This document shows positions 37,007-45,196 of a stretch of 64,000 nucleotides of DNA, piece after piece (position 1 is the stretch's first letter; each line of letters begins with the position of its first letter). A program made the translations under genes and the position numbers. The DNA is from Rickettsiales bacterium (GTDB taxonomy: Bacteria; Pseudomonadota; Alphaproteobacteria; Rickettsiales; SXRF01), in NCBI GenBank assembly GCA_021299465.1, contig JAJTHB010000010.1, positions 1 to 64,000 on the forward strand, written 5' to 3'. The notes beneath the pieces were generated by a model. It had not been told where the DNA came from. It saw only the letters and a list, made by a program, of their open reading frames with translations, and ran no database searches.

Positions 37007-37795
37007 ATGGCGTTGATTCATTTTGCTTTTGGAAGATATGCGCGAGATGGCGATATTGACACTCAAGTAACAAATACATGCGAAATGATTTTGGGTCCAC
37101 GCAAACTTAGGGCTGCCTCTTGTCCTGAATTTATTCCTATCCTGAATACTCCAAATAGTATTTCTTTTTTGCCTGAATCAGCACAAAGAATTCCTAATGG
37201 CGTTAGGCTTAATAAATTAGTTCCATCACCCCCAATTAGCTTGCTACGTGAAGATATTTTGATGCTTTGCTTTTCTGATTTGGCCCTTTCTAAGCTAAAA
37301 AATTGGCCATGTTTAAATCATTATGCGCAACTTGCCATTGTGTTTACGGATATGTTCAAGAAACGTATTGGAGCGCGGCCTGTACATTATTATGAGCTTG
37401 CTCATTTACCAAACGATCGAAAAGTTATCGAATTCAATCAAGCCTCCAACCAAGGTATTCAATCAGAAAAAATACAAAAACTAAAAGAAGAATTATTGAT
37501 TTATCGTAAACCCAAAGTGATGTGGCCAGAGTTTAGGAAACTATATGGCGTTATAAGAGTCTCCCAAACTAACTTTAAAGTAATTACCTATGATGACTAC
37601 ACTGAGGGGTACAATTTCTCAGCTGAATATGAGGCAAGAGTAATAATGAATAAAGAAAAGACGTTTATTCAATTTGAAGAAAAAGATGTGCTAAAGATTT
37701 TCGCGCCGACAATCGACGCGAAATTACAATTGACTCAATTTTTAACAAAGAATTGGAAGCAAGCTCCCCTTATAGAGTTATTTCCTAAGACATAA
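37007..37795 (+). CDS. AbiGi-like hypothetical protein
   Basis: 262 residues. The segment ILMLCFSDLALSKLKN, followed by HYAQLAIVFTDMFKKRIGARPVHYY, has the layout of AbiGi-family proteins (cysteine-phenylalanine strand, histidine-tyrosine, then a phenylalanine strand and PV-x-Y). AbiGi proteins are found in abortive phage infection systems, normally with an AbiGii partner, which is absent here. The match is from pattern only. The gene is A/T-rich compared with its surroundings and sits in the accessory stretch after tRNA-Pro, with gaps on both sides, so it is transcribed alone. Confidence 0.45.
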   Translation: MALIHFAFGRYARDGDIDTQVTNTCEMILGPRKLRAASCPEFIPILNTPNSISFLPESAQRIPNGVRLNKLVPSPPISLLREDILMLCFSDLALSKLKNWPCLNHYAQLAIVFTDMFKKRIGARPVHYYELAHLPNDRKVIEFNQASNQGIQSEKIQKLKEELLIYRKPKVMWPEFRKLYGVIRVSQTNFKVITYDDYTEGYNFSAEYEARVIMNKEKTFIQFEEKDVLKIFAPTIDAKLQLTQFLTKNWKQAPLIELFPKT

Positions 37796-37979
37796 TTTTT
37801 GGGTACATGTTCTGAACTCGTTTGCCCACCATGACCAAACAATAATTCAAAGTGATCCACCAGTATCCTTATAAAACAATGTTATAGCTGGTTTAATGGC
37901 TTTAACTTTAACACAAACTTCACATAACTCCTGATTAACTAGGCTAGTATTGAGGCTGCGACATTGGTGGAAGCAGCAT

Positions 37980-39434
37980 GTGAGCGAGCCCAAAAAAATA
38001 ACATCAATCAACGAATTCATCGAAACCAAACTGGCCAGCCAGATTGGCGCGGGAAAACGCTACCATAATCAGACTCACTACGAACAAGTACGCAGCGATA
38101 TCATTGATCTATTTTATCCTGATGGCATTGATGACCATAGAAATTTTTATGATGAGAATTTTATTGATCCTGACGGGCATGGCATAACCTACAGGCAAAG
38201 CATCATTCTTGCTTCCCTGCTTGGCTTAACCAGGAACGAATTCTCAGCCTTCAGCAAACTCATCGAAAGCAAAGAAAAATTATTACCGGCTGATTATGCG
38301 CCTCCCGGAAGCCCCGATTATATGGGGCTGCCAGCCGAAGATCGCCTTGCCCTGCGCCGCGATGCAATCATCGGGATCATTGATGACAATTACATCCCCT
38401 ACTATCGCCTTAAAAAGCATAACGAAGTTGATGATTATCCTGAGCAAACCATAGCTGTCACAGAAACACACACATTAGACAGTATCGATCTCGGACCGGT
38501 TAAATCTGATGCGGTTCCCGCAAAACCTGTCGAACCTCCTAAAAAAACAAAGCCAGCAACAACTAAACAAGCTGGCAAAGAAAAGCTTAGCACCGCACAA
38601 TTAAAAGCAGCTGCCGCTAGAGCTGAGAAAATGGTTGATATTGATGCTCTACTTGAAGAAGCAGAAAAGATTCCTGAAGCGGAAGTTCCTGATATTGCTT
38701 CCCCGCAAAAGCCCGCCCCAGTTAAAGCAGAAGATAAGCAAGCACATCCCTCACCAAAAGCTAAGATAAAGGATAAAACTCCCGCTGCACGATCTGGGCC
38801 TATTCAAGCGCCCGCAAAGATTATCCCACCACCGACTATTTCCTCGCCGCCCACAGCCCCTGCAGTCATTGCCAAGCCGCCAGAAGCCGCTGCAATTTTG
38901 AAACCTGTTGCGGCAGCATCGCCCAGCAATGTGCCGCCCATAGCTAATCCGAAATCGAATAAAGACTTTAAAGCTATTTTCGAGACCGCCGGTAATATTC
39001 AGCAAGCCATCGCTGACATTCTGGAATTGCAAACAGGAACCGGCAAGCGCTTTGAAAGCAAAGAACATATCAAGCTGGTCATGGGAACGGCGGCAGCACA
39101 ATTCAGAATAGATGCTGATGTTTTAACGAATCCCGACAGGCAGCCCTTAACTATAGGGCAATCACAATTACTCGGTGCGATTATGGGGCTTGGCAATGAG
39201 GATTTCCTAGCCTTCAGGAGGCTTATTGAAGCCAAAAGCACAAAATTCTCAAATGATCAGTCCAATCCATATCGCGACCGGCTTGACCCTCATTTACTAG
39301 AAAATTCGATCAATGCGCTCATCAAAAAAAATGCTCCAAGCCAGCTTGCCTTATCAGAAGCTTATCAGAAACTGCAATCAGTAGCCATAGCAGAGGAAGA
39401 ACAAGGCTTGCTTCAGGAGCATCAAAACCGCTAA
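37980..39434 (+). CDS. hypothetical protein with duplicated terminal domain, 484 aa
   Basis: Not recognised. GTG start at 37980 has GGTGGAAG upstream; an in-frame TTG at 37950 has none. An N-terminal domain and a C-terminal domain (about 345-470) are clearly homologous: GAGKRYHNQTHYEQV / GTGKRFESKEHIKLV, GITYRQSIILASLLGLTRNEF / LTIGQSQLLGAIMGLGNEDF, and FSKLIESK / FRRLIEAK. Between them lies a Pro/Ala/Lys-rich linker of roughly 160 residues, likely disordered. No signal peptide. The following gene begins three bases downstream, so the two form a pair. Confidence 0.7.
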   Translation: MSEPKKITSINEFIETKLASQIGAGKRYHNQTHYEQVRSDIIDLFYPDGIDDHRNFYDENFIDPDGHGITYRQSIILASLLGLTRNEFSAFSKLIESKEKLLPADYAPPGSPDYMGLPAEDRLALRRDAIIGIIDDNYIPYYRLKKHNEVDDYPEQTIAVTETHTLDSIDLGPVKSDAVPAKPVEPPKKTKPATTKQAGKEKLSTAQLKAAAARAEKMVDIDALLEEAEKIPEAEVPDIASPQKPAPVKAEDKQAHPSPKAKIKDKTPAARSGPIQAPAKIIPPPTISSPPTAPAVIAKPPEAAAILKPVAAASPSNVPPIANPKSNKDFKAIFETAGNIQQAIADILELQTGTGKRFESKEHIKLVMGTAAAQFRIDADVLTNPDRQPLTIGQSQLLGAIMGLGNEDFLAFRRLIEAKSTKFSNDQSNPYRDRLDPHLLENSINALIKKNAPSQLALSEAYQKLQSVAIAEEEQGLLQEHQNR

Positions 39435-39437
39435 GAG

Positions 39438-40946
39438 ATGCGCCGTATCCATGAGGCTGATTTGGGGTTTCAAGATGATGTAAGAAGGTTACATGAAGAA
39501 ACCCAACGCGCAGAAGATAAAAGAATCGAAAAAGAAGATATCGCGCAGCAACAGAAAGTCTTGCAAGAAGAGCATTACAACCGCCGCCAGATGGAACGCA
39601 TACGTAAAGATGAGATTGGGTTTGGCGAAGATCTGGAAAATTTAAACCTAACCATTCAGGAAGAGCGAGCCTATAATGCTAGAATCCTAGAGCAACAGGA
39701 AAAGGACAGAAAAGCGAGCGATGAAGCACAAAAGACTCGTGATAAACAAATAAGAAAGGCTGAAGCTGAGCAAAAAAAGTTAGATCGAGAAGCCGCCAAG
39801 AAAAGACGCGCCGAAGCGCGTGAAGCAAGAGCAGAAAATCTCTCCGCAGAACGGGCGATTAGCTTTGTTGGCTACAAAGGGGGAGAAAAAACAAGGCAGG
39901 ATCTAGCAAGGAATAAAAAAGCTTCGGAAGCAGCCGATAATGAAAAAGCAGCCTTAGCTAAGCAACGCACTGAGAACAGGACAACACAACCTGCCGAGAT
40001 TAATCCATCAAGCGTACGACGTTCTGCAAGTTCGAGCGATTTACCCGATAATGATGTGATCCTTGAAAAATCAATGCCGGATGGCCTGAAAGGACCCAAA
40101 CTTCTCGAATATGCTTATGCTAACAACCTAACTTTTTCAGAGCTAATTAAAGCCATGCATGAGCGCGCGGAAAAATCAATTAAGGGTGATATTAGCCAAA
40201 ATAAGTTTGCCGAGGTTCTTGGTATCGATAGAAGCCAGTATGAAAAAATTATTGGCGATCAACTGAAAGCACCCAAAACGAGCTATTTAAACCAATTAGC
40301 TATTCGGCTTGGTGCAGCATCAAATACTCAGCCGGTTTCCGAGAATGAGAATGAAGAAGAGCTGACAGCATGGCGGCGATACATGCTCGGCATATCAACT
40401 GATATTAATCAGGATGCGGTCAACCATTGTTTTGATCCATCATCACGCCACGCGATGGATATGGACGGCTATGGCAGCAGACGTACGGTTGCTATGGCAA
40501 AATTTTTCAAGTTATTGATGGATCGCTACGGCTTTACTGATCGCACGCAGCTTGCAAAATTAATCGCGCAAAGAAATGGCCTTGATGAACAGGTTGCTAT
40601 TCAAATGCGGTCGACATTCAATAATCTGGCTGGCGGCGAGAGCAATGCAGATGTTGATATCGCAGGCAAAACCCAAGATGAAATTGCCAGCATTGTAGGT
40701 AGAGAAAACCGAGTCCGCCTGATGCCAAAGCACATGGCGGAACATGTGTCTAACGCCGTATTTCCAGATGATTCAGCGCTGAAGGCGCAGTGCATGGATT
40801 TTCTGACTCATGAAAAATACAAAACACCGCCTGAAGTAGAGGCCGCGAATAAGAGCGTCGCTTTGAAAAAAATACGTTCAGAGCGCGGTGATAATTGGGG
40901 TAAAAGATCTGGCCAACAAAATCAGACCTTTAGTGAACGAGGTTAA
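39438..40946 (+). CDS. coiled-coil protein with HTH-like segment, 502 aa
   Basis: Not recognised. The N-terminal 140 residues are a highly charged coiled coil containing a repeat (RRIHEADLGFQDDVRRL, then ERIRKDEIGFGEDLENL). Around 250-295 a segment resembles an XRE-type helix-turn-helix: SQNKFAEVLGIDRSQYEKII followed by LNQLAIRLG. The C-terminal part is globular and lacks known motifs. Three bases after the duplicated-domain protein, so co-transcribed. Its last four bases overlap the convergent diguanylate cyclase gene. DNA binding is an inference from the HTH-like pattern. Confidence 0.65.
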   Translation: MRRIHEADLGFQDDVRRLHEETQRAEDKRIEKEDIAQQQKVLQEEHYNRRQMERIRKDEIGFGEDLENLNLTIQEERAYNARILEQQEKDRKASDEAQKTRDKQIRKAEAEQKKLDREAAKKRRAEAREARAENLSAERAISFVGYKGGEKTRQDLARNKKASEAADNEKAALAKQRTENRTTQPAEINPSSVRRSASSSDLPDNDVILEKSMPDGLKGPKLLEYAYANNLTFSELIKAMHERAEKSIKGDISQNKFAEVLGIDRSQYEKIIGDQLKAPKTSYLNQLAIRLGAASNTQPVSENENEEELTAWRRYMLGISTDINQDAVNHCFDPSSRHAMDMDGYGSRRTVAMAKFFKLLMDRYGFTDRTQLAKLIAQRNGLDEQVAIQMRSTFNNLAGGESNADVDIAGKTQDEIASIVGRENRVRLMPKHMAEHVSNAVFPDDSALKAQCMDFLTHEKYKTPPEVEAANKSVALKKIRSERGDNWGKRSGQQNQTFSERG

Positions 40947-41971
40947 TGCATCTCCACAATCTCATCCATCGAGACCTGGTTGCGGCCGGTATGTTTGGCG
41001 ATGAACAGGCGTTTATCGGCGGTTTTGTAGAGCGTTTCGCTGTCTAGATGCTGGTCGAAACGCGCCGAGGCGATGCCGACCGATATGGTGCAGCCGACCA
41101 TCGGGTTTTGTTCACTGAGGTGAAAGGTTTGCTTGGCCACACTGGAGCGGATGCGCTCGCCGACCCAGTATGCGCCGCCTGCGGGCGTTTCCGGCAGAAT
41201 CACGCCGAATTCCTCGCCGCCGATGCGCGAACCGGTATCCGTCTCGCGCAGGCATGACTCAATAATTTTTGCCACGCCCACCAGCACCTTGTCGCCGGCC
41301 TGCTGGCCATAATTATTATTGATGTTGCGGAAGTGATCGATATCGATGATCAGGATCGATAGATCATCACGATTCCGCTTAATGCGCTTCAGCTCTTCTT
41401 CTAGTCGGTCAAAAAAGATGGAGCGGCTGGAAAGGCCGGTGAGCTGATCGATGCTCGCCATGCGCGCAATTTCATCTTTGGCTTCAGATTCCGCACTCAC
41501 GCGTTCGCTGATATCGCGAAGGCTGCCCACTGAACCGACGATATTGCCCGACTCGTCAAACCACGGGTAAGAAATATCCGAGACCCAGATTTTACGCCCG
41601 TCTTTGGTGCGCATCAGGTAATCTGCCTGCCATTTACTGACTTCCCCGCGCTTACGTTCTTCTTCAAGTTTGGTGAATGAATCAATTGGTTTTAAGGCGT
41701 TACTGACAATACGCGTTTCAGCAATGAGCGAACGAATACTGAGCTTTTTCATTTCTTCCTGCGAAAAGCCAAGCAGCCGTACCACCGATGGGCTGATGTA
41801 ATCATACTGCATCGTGTCGTAACGAAGGCGGTAAATCACATCATTAGAATAAGACGTGAGCAGTGTGATTTCCGCGCGCAGCTCATCCACCACCGATTTC
41901 GAATAGCTCTCGGCGTTGTCTGGCGCTTTGCGCGCATAGCCCTTCAGTGTATGAGGGAGCTTCTTCTTCAT
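40943..41971 (-). CDS. PAS-GGDEF diguanylate cyclase
   Basis: 342 residues. PAS domain (about 40-160: SNDVIYRLRYDTMQYDYISP; DGRKIWVSDISYPWFDESG) with a PAC-like end, then a complete GGDEF domain: DQLTGLSSRSIFFDRLEEEL, IDIDHFRNINNNYGQQAGD, and GGEEFGVILPET. An RETD inhibitory site lies five residues before GGEEF, so feedback control by c-di-GMP is expected. No membrane span. In contrast to the degenerate GGDEF protein at 8731, this one should be active. GAAGGA ribosome site upstream. Confidence 0.92.
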   Translation of the reverse strand: MKKKLPHTLKGYARKAPDNAESYSKSVVDELRAEITLLTSYSNDVIYRLRYDTMQYDYISPSVVRLLGFSQEEMKKLSIRSLIAETRIVSNALKPIDSFTKLEEERKRGEVSKWQADYLMRTKDGRKIWVSDISYPWFDESGNIVGSVGSLRDISERVSAESEAKDEIARMASIDQLTGLSSRSIFFDRLEEELKRIKRNRDDLSILIIDIDHFRNINNNYGQQAGDKVLVGVAKIIESCLRETDTGSRIGGEEFGVILPETPAGGAYWVGERIRSSVAKQTFHLSEQNPMVGCTISVGIASARFDQHLDSETLYKTADKRLFIAKHTGRNQVSMDEIVEMH

Positions 41972-42087
41972 TGGTCCTTCACTGGTTAAATTCGGGCGGC
42001 CAGCATAGTCAGGTTTTGGGGCCAGATATATGAATTTTTTTTGACAATCGCCCAGACGACATCCAGCAAAAACAAATACTTACAAAA

Positions 42088-43953
42088 CTAGGCTGCCAAG
42101 CTTTTCTCCACAAATGACTGCAAACGGCGGGTGAAGGCAGCGGGATCGGTGATCGCTTCACCTTCCATGATGCGCGCCTGATCAAATAAAATCCATACAA
42201 TATCGTCGATTGTTTCACGCTGAATCATGCCGCTAATGATCGGATGCGCTGGGTTAATTTCCAGAATTTTTGGTGTAGCTTGTTGCAGCTGTCGCTGCTC
42301 GAGAAGGAAGCGCTCTAAGCGTATATCCATCGCACCCTCTTCTACCGCTAGGCACACGGCGCTGGTGGATAGTTTATCCGAAGGCCGCACATCTTTCACT
42401 GCATCACCCAGAATAGTTTTGATGCGCGCGCACAGCGTCACCACATCCGCCTCAGGTGCTTGCTGCTCTTTTTTGTCTTCTTCTTGCGTTAATAGTGGAA
42501 ACTGATCCAGCTTAATGTCTGCGCGCGTCACCGATTTCAAGGCTTTGCCTTTATAGTGGCTCACGACATTCACCCAGAAATCGTCAACATGATCTGAAAG
42601 CAACACCACCTCAATGCCGCGCTTCAAAAATCCTTCGATCTGCGGACTTGCACGCAGGTTGGTCAGGTTTTCACCGGTCAAATAATAAATCGCTTCCTGC
42701 TCTGGCTTCATGCGCGCGACATATTCGTCCAGCGAAGTTGTGGTTTCATGCTCTTCATGTGTTGAGAAAAAACGACATACTTCGAGAATTTGCTCGCGCG
42801 GACTCGAGGCTTCGCATAAACCTTCTTTCAGCACCGGCCCAAACAAATTCCAAAACGTCATGTAGCCGCTAAGGTCGCTGACCAGTTTCTTTTTAAGTTC
42901 GGAAAGCACGCGCGTAACCAGTGAATCACGGATTTTGCCAAGCAGCGCATTATGTTGCAGGGTTTCGCGGCTGATATTAAGGGGCAGATCCTCGGAATCG
43001 ACAATCCCGCGCAAAAAACGCATATAGCCTGGCACGAGATCGACATTCTCATCAGCGATGAAGACGCGCTTCACATAAAGCTTCACGCGGCGTTTGCGAT
43101 CAGGATGAAATAAATCAAACGGCTTGATACCCGGAATAAACAGCAGATTCGTATATTCCAGCTTGCCCTCGGCTTTGTTATGAAGTGTTAGCCATGGCTC
43201 TTCCGGCGAATGGGCAACATGGTGATAAAATTCCTGATATTGTTCAGCGGCAATCTCGCTTTTGGGGCGCATCCAGAGCGCCGCCGCGCTGTTCACCTGC
43301 TGTTTGCCCATGTCGGCATCATCCAGCCAGATGGGAAAGGCGATATGATCCGAATAGGTGGTGAGGATATGGCGAAGGCGGAAGCTATCTAAGAATTCCT
43401 CTTCGCCTTCTTTAACGTATAGCGTGATCTCGGTTCCCCTGCCCTGTTTTTCTGCGGGTGCGATGGTAAATTCGCCCTCGCCTGCTGATTCCCAGCGCCA
43501 TGCCTGATCGCTGCCGGCGCGGCGCGAAACGACACTCACCTTATCCGCCACCATGAATGATGAATAAAACCCGACACCAAACTGGCCGATCAGCGGCATA
43601 TCTTTTTTGCTATCGCCGGAAAGCTGGGCGAGGAACTCCTGCGTGCCGGATTTGGCGATGGTGCCGAGATTGGCGATCAGTTCCTCGCGGCTCATACCGA
43701 TGCCGTTGTCGGAAATGGTGATGGTTCTGGCCTGCTTGTCGGCTTTGACAGTAATGTGAAATTCGGGATCATCCGCCGTTAGCGACGGCTCGGTGATCGC
43801 AAGGTGGCGCAGCTTATCGCAGGCATCGGAAGCGTTGGAGACCAGTTCACGCAGGAAAATCCCCTTATTGGTATAAAGGGAGTGGATCATCAGTTTCAGC
43901 ACTTTGCTGACTTCTGCATTAAATTTAAGTAATTCTTGATGATTTTCAGCCAT
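42088..43953 (-). CDS. htpG: chaperone protein HtpG (Hsp90)
   Basis: 621 residues from ATG 43953 (MAENHQELLKF), the typical start; the open frame upstream is leader. GHKL ATPase motifs: LRELVSNASDACDKLR, ISDNGIGMSREEL, QFGVGFYSSFMVAD. Middle domain with LPLNISRETLQHN. ATP-driven folding of client proteins. Divergent from the ankyrin gene with a 76-base gap. Confidence 0.97.
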   Translation of the reverse strand: MAENHQELLKFNAEVSKVLKLMIHSLYTNKGIFLRELVSNASDACDKLRHLAITEPSLTADDPEFHITVKADKQARTITISDNGIGMSREELIANLGTIAKSGTQEFLAQLSGDSKKDMPLIGQFGVGFYSSFMVADKVSVVSRRAGSDQAWRWESAGEGEFTIAPAEKQGRGTEITLYVKEGEEEFLDSFRLRHILTTYSDHIAFPIWLDDADMGKQQVNSAAALWMRPKSEIAAEQYQEFYHHVAHSPEEPWLTLHNKAEGKLEYTNLLFIPGIKPFDLFHPDRKRRVKLYVKRVFIADENVDLVPGYMRFLRGIVDSEDLPLNISRETLQHNALLGKIRDSLVTRVLSELKKKLVSDLSGYMTFWNLFGPVLKEGLCEASSPREQILEVCRFFSTHEEHETTTSLDEYVARMKPEQEAIYYLTGENLTNLRASPQIEGFLKRGIEVVLLSDHVDDFWVNVVSHYKGKALKSVTRADIKLDQFPLLTQEEDKKEQQAPEADVVTLCARIKTILGDAVKDVRPSDKLSTSAVCLAVEEGAMDIRLERFLLEQRQLQQATPKILEINPAHPIISGMIQRETIDDIVWILFDQARIMEGEAITDPAAFTRRLQSFVEKSLAA

Positions 43954-44029
43954 ATCTCTATTTTTTAGGTTATAATGATGACTGCTATATGGGATTATTA
44001 AATACAAAGTTCAAGGAGTCGTTCCGCCT

Positions 44030-45196
44030 GTGAGAACCAGTCTTTTATCCGCCCTTGGCGCTGTTTTTATCGCTTTTACCCCAGCGCATGTGCTTGCACA
44101 GACTGAGCCAGCACCTCAGCCAGCCAGTGCAGAACCCAGCAAAGCTGATATCGAAAAGCTGGTCAGCGAAGCGGTGTACCGTGTTAATCTTGGCCGCGCG
44201 GATGATGTGAAGCTACTGATCGACCAGGGCGTCTCACCCAATAGCAAGGACGAAAAAGGCGTGCCGCTACTGAATCTGGCGGCTGCGCGCGTGGATAAAG
44301 AAGCTATCAATGTTATCAAGACGCTGCTCGATGCCGGTGCCGATATTAATGGCAAGGATAAAGAGAGCCAGAGCGCACTTTTTTATGCGGCGCGTAAGGG
44401 TAACCGCGAGATTGTCACGCTGCTGCTCGAAAACAAAATCAATTATTACTCCGTCGATTATACCGGCAACATCGCACGCACCATTGCTTTTCGTGAAGGC
44501 CACACAGATATTGTCAAACTCATGGATGATTTTGTGAAGGCAGAGACCGACAAGATCACCGAGCAGTATAAGGCGCTCAGCAAAGCGCTTGAAGAGCAAT
44601 ACAAAGCGCAGGAAGACGGCCAGAAGAAACTGGCAGATCAAGCTGCTGCTGAGGCGCTCGTAGATAGCCGAAAAACGGCTGAACTTATTGAGAAGCAGAA
44701 GCTACAGGATCAGCAAAACTGGCAGGCACAAAAGGAAGCAGCGGAAAAAGAAGCAGAGGAAAAAGAGGGTAAATGGGCATCACAAGAATTCAAGCAGGGC
44801 CAGTTTAATCTGGCCTTTAATACCTGCGCGTTTCAATACTGGTCTTATTGCCGTGATGCAGGCCAGACCACCGAGCTGGAGCCGGACGCGCTTGCAAACG
44901 CCATCATCTCGCATGAGACAAAAATCCTTTCCGAGCGCGAGCTGTTGGAAAAAAACTTTGAAACCGGCACAAAATATACCGGCAACATCATTAGCAAAGC
45001 GCAGAAATCCATCTTCAACCAGCTTGATGCCATGCCGTCTAAAACCTACCGTTTCCAGAAAGGCGTGTGCCGCATGAAGGATATGGTGGAGCGCTGCGAC
45101 GAAATCGCGCGTTATCCGGGCACACAAACTACACCTGATAAACCAGCACCAAAAGGCCAGACGCGCCGCGTCTATCAACGTCACCCAGCGCGTTGA
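44030..45196 (+). CDS. exported ankyrin-repeat protein
   Basis: 388 residues from a GTG with AAGGAG 11 bases upstream. Signal peptide up to VLAQTEP (about residue 24). Ankyrin repeats at roughly 60-170 (LNLAAARVDKEAINVIKTLL with DAGADING; SALFYAARKGNREIVTLLLE; IARTIAFREGHTDIVKLMDD). Then a long charged coiled coil (about 175-250) and a cysteine-containing C-terminal domain (FNTCAFQYWSYCRDAG; KGVCRMKDMVERCDEIARYP). Periplasmic, by the signal peptide. Ends 16 bases inside the convergent aas gene. Function unknown; the coiled coil suggests partner binding. Confidence 0.8.
   Translation: MRTSLLSALGAVFIAFTPAHVLAQTEPAPQPASAEPSKADIEKLVSEAVYRVNLGRADDVKLLIDQGVSPNSKDEKGVPLLNLAAARVDKEAINVIKTLLDAGADINGKDKESQSALFYAARKGNREIVTLLLENKINYYSVDYTGNIARTIAFREGHTDIVKLMDDFVKAETDKITEQYKALSKALEEQYKAQEDGQKKLADQAAAEALVDSRKTAELIEKQKLQDQQNWQAQKEAAEKEAEEKEGKWASQEFKQGQFNLAFNTCAFQYWSYCRDAGQTTELEPDALANAIISHETKILSERELLEKNFETGTKYTGNIISKAQKSIFNQLDAMPSKTYRFQKGVCRMKDMVERCDEIARYPGTQTTPDKPAPKGQTRRVYQRHPAR

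Noticed and set aside
35767-40946. Integrative element with integrase
   Set aside because: The tRNA-end repeat suggests one, but no integrase, recombinase or transposase is encoded in the stretch.
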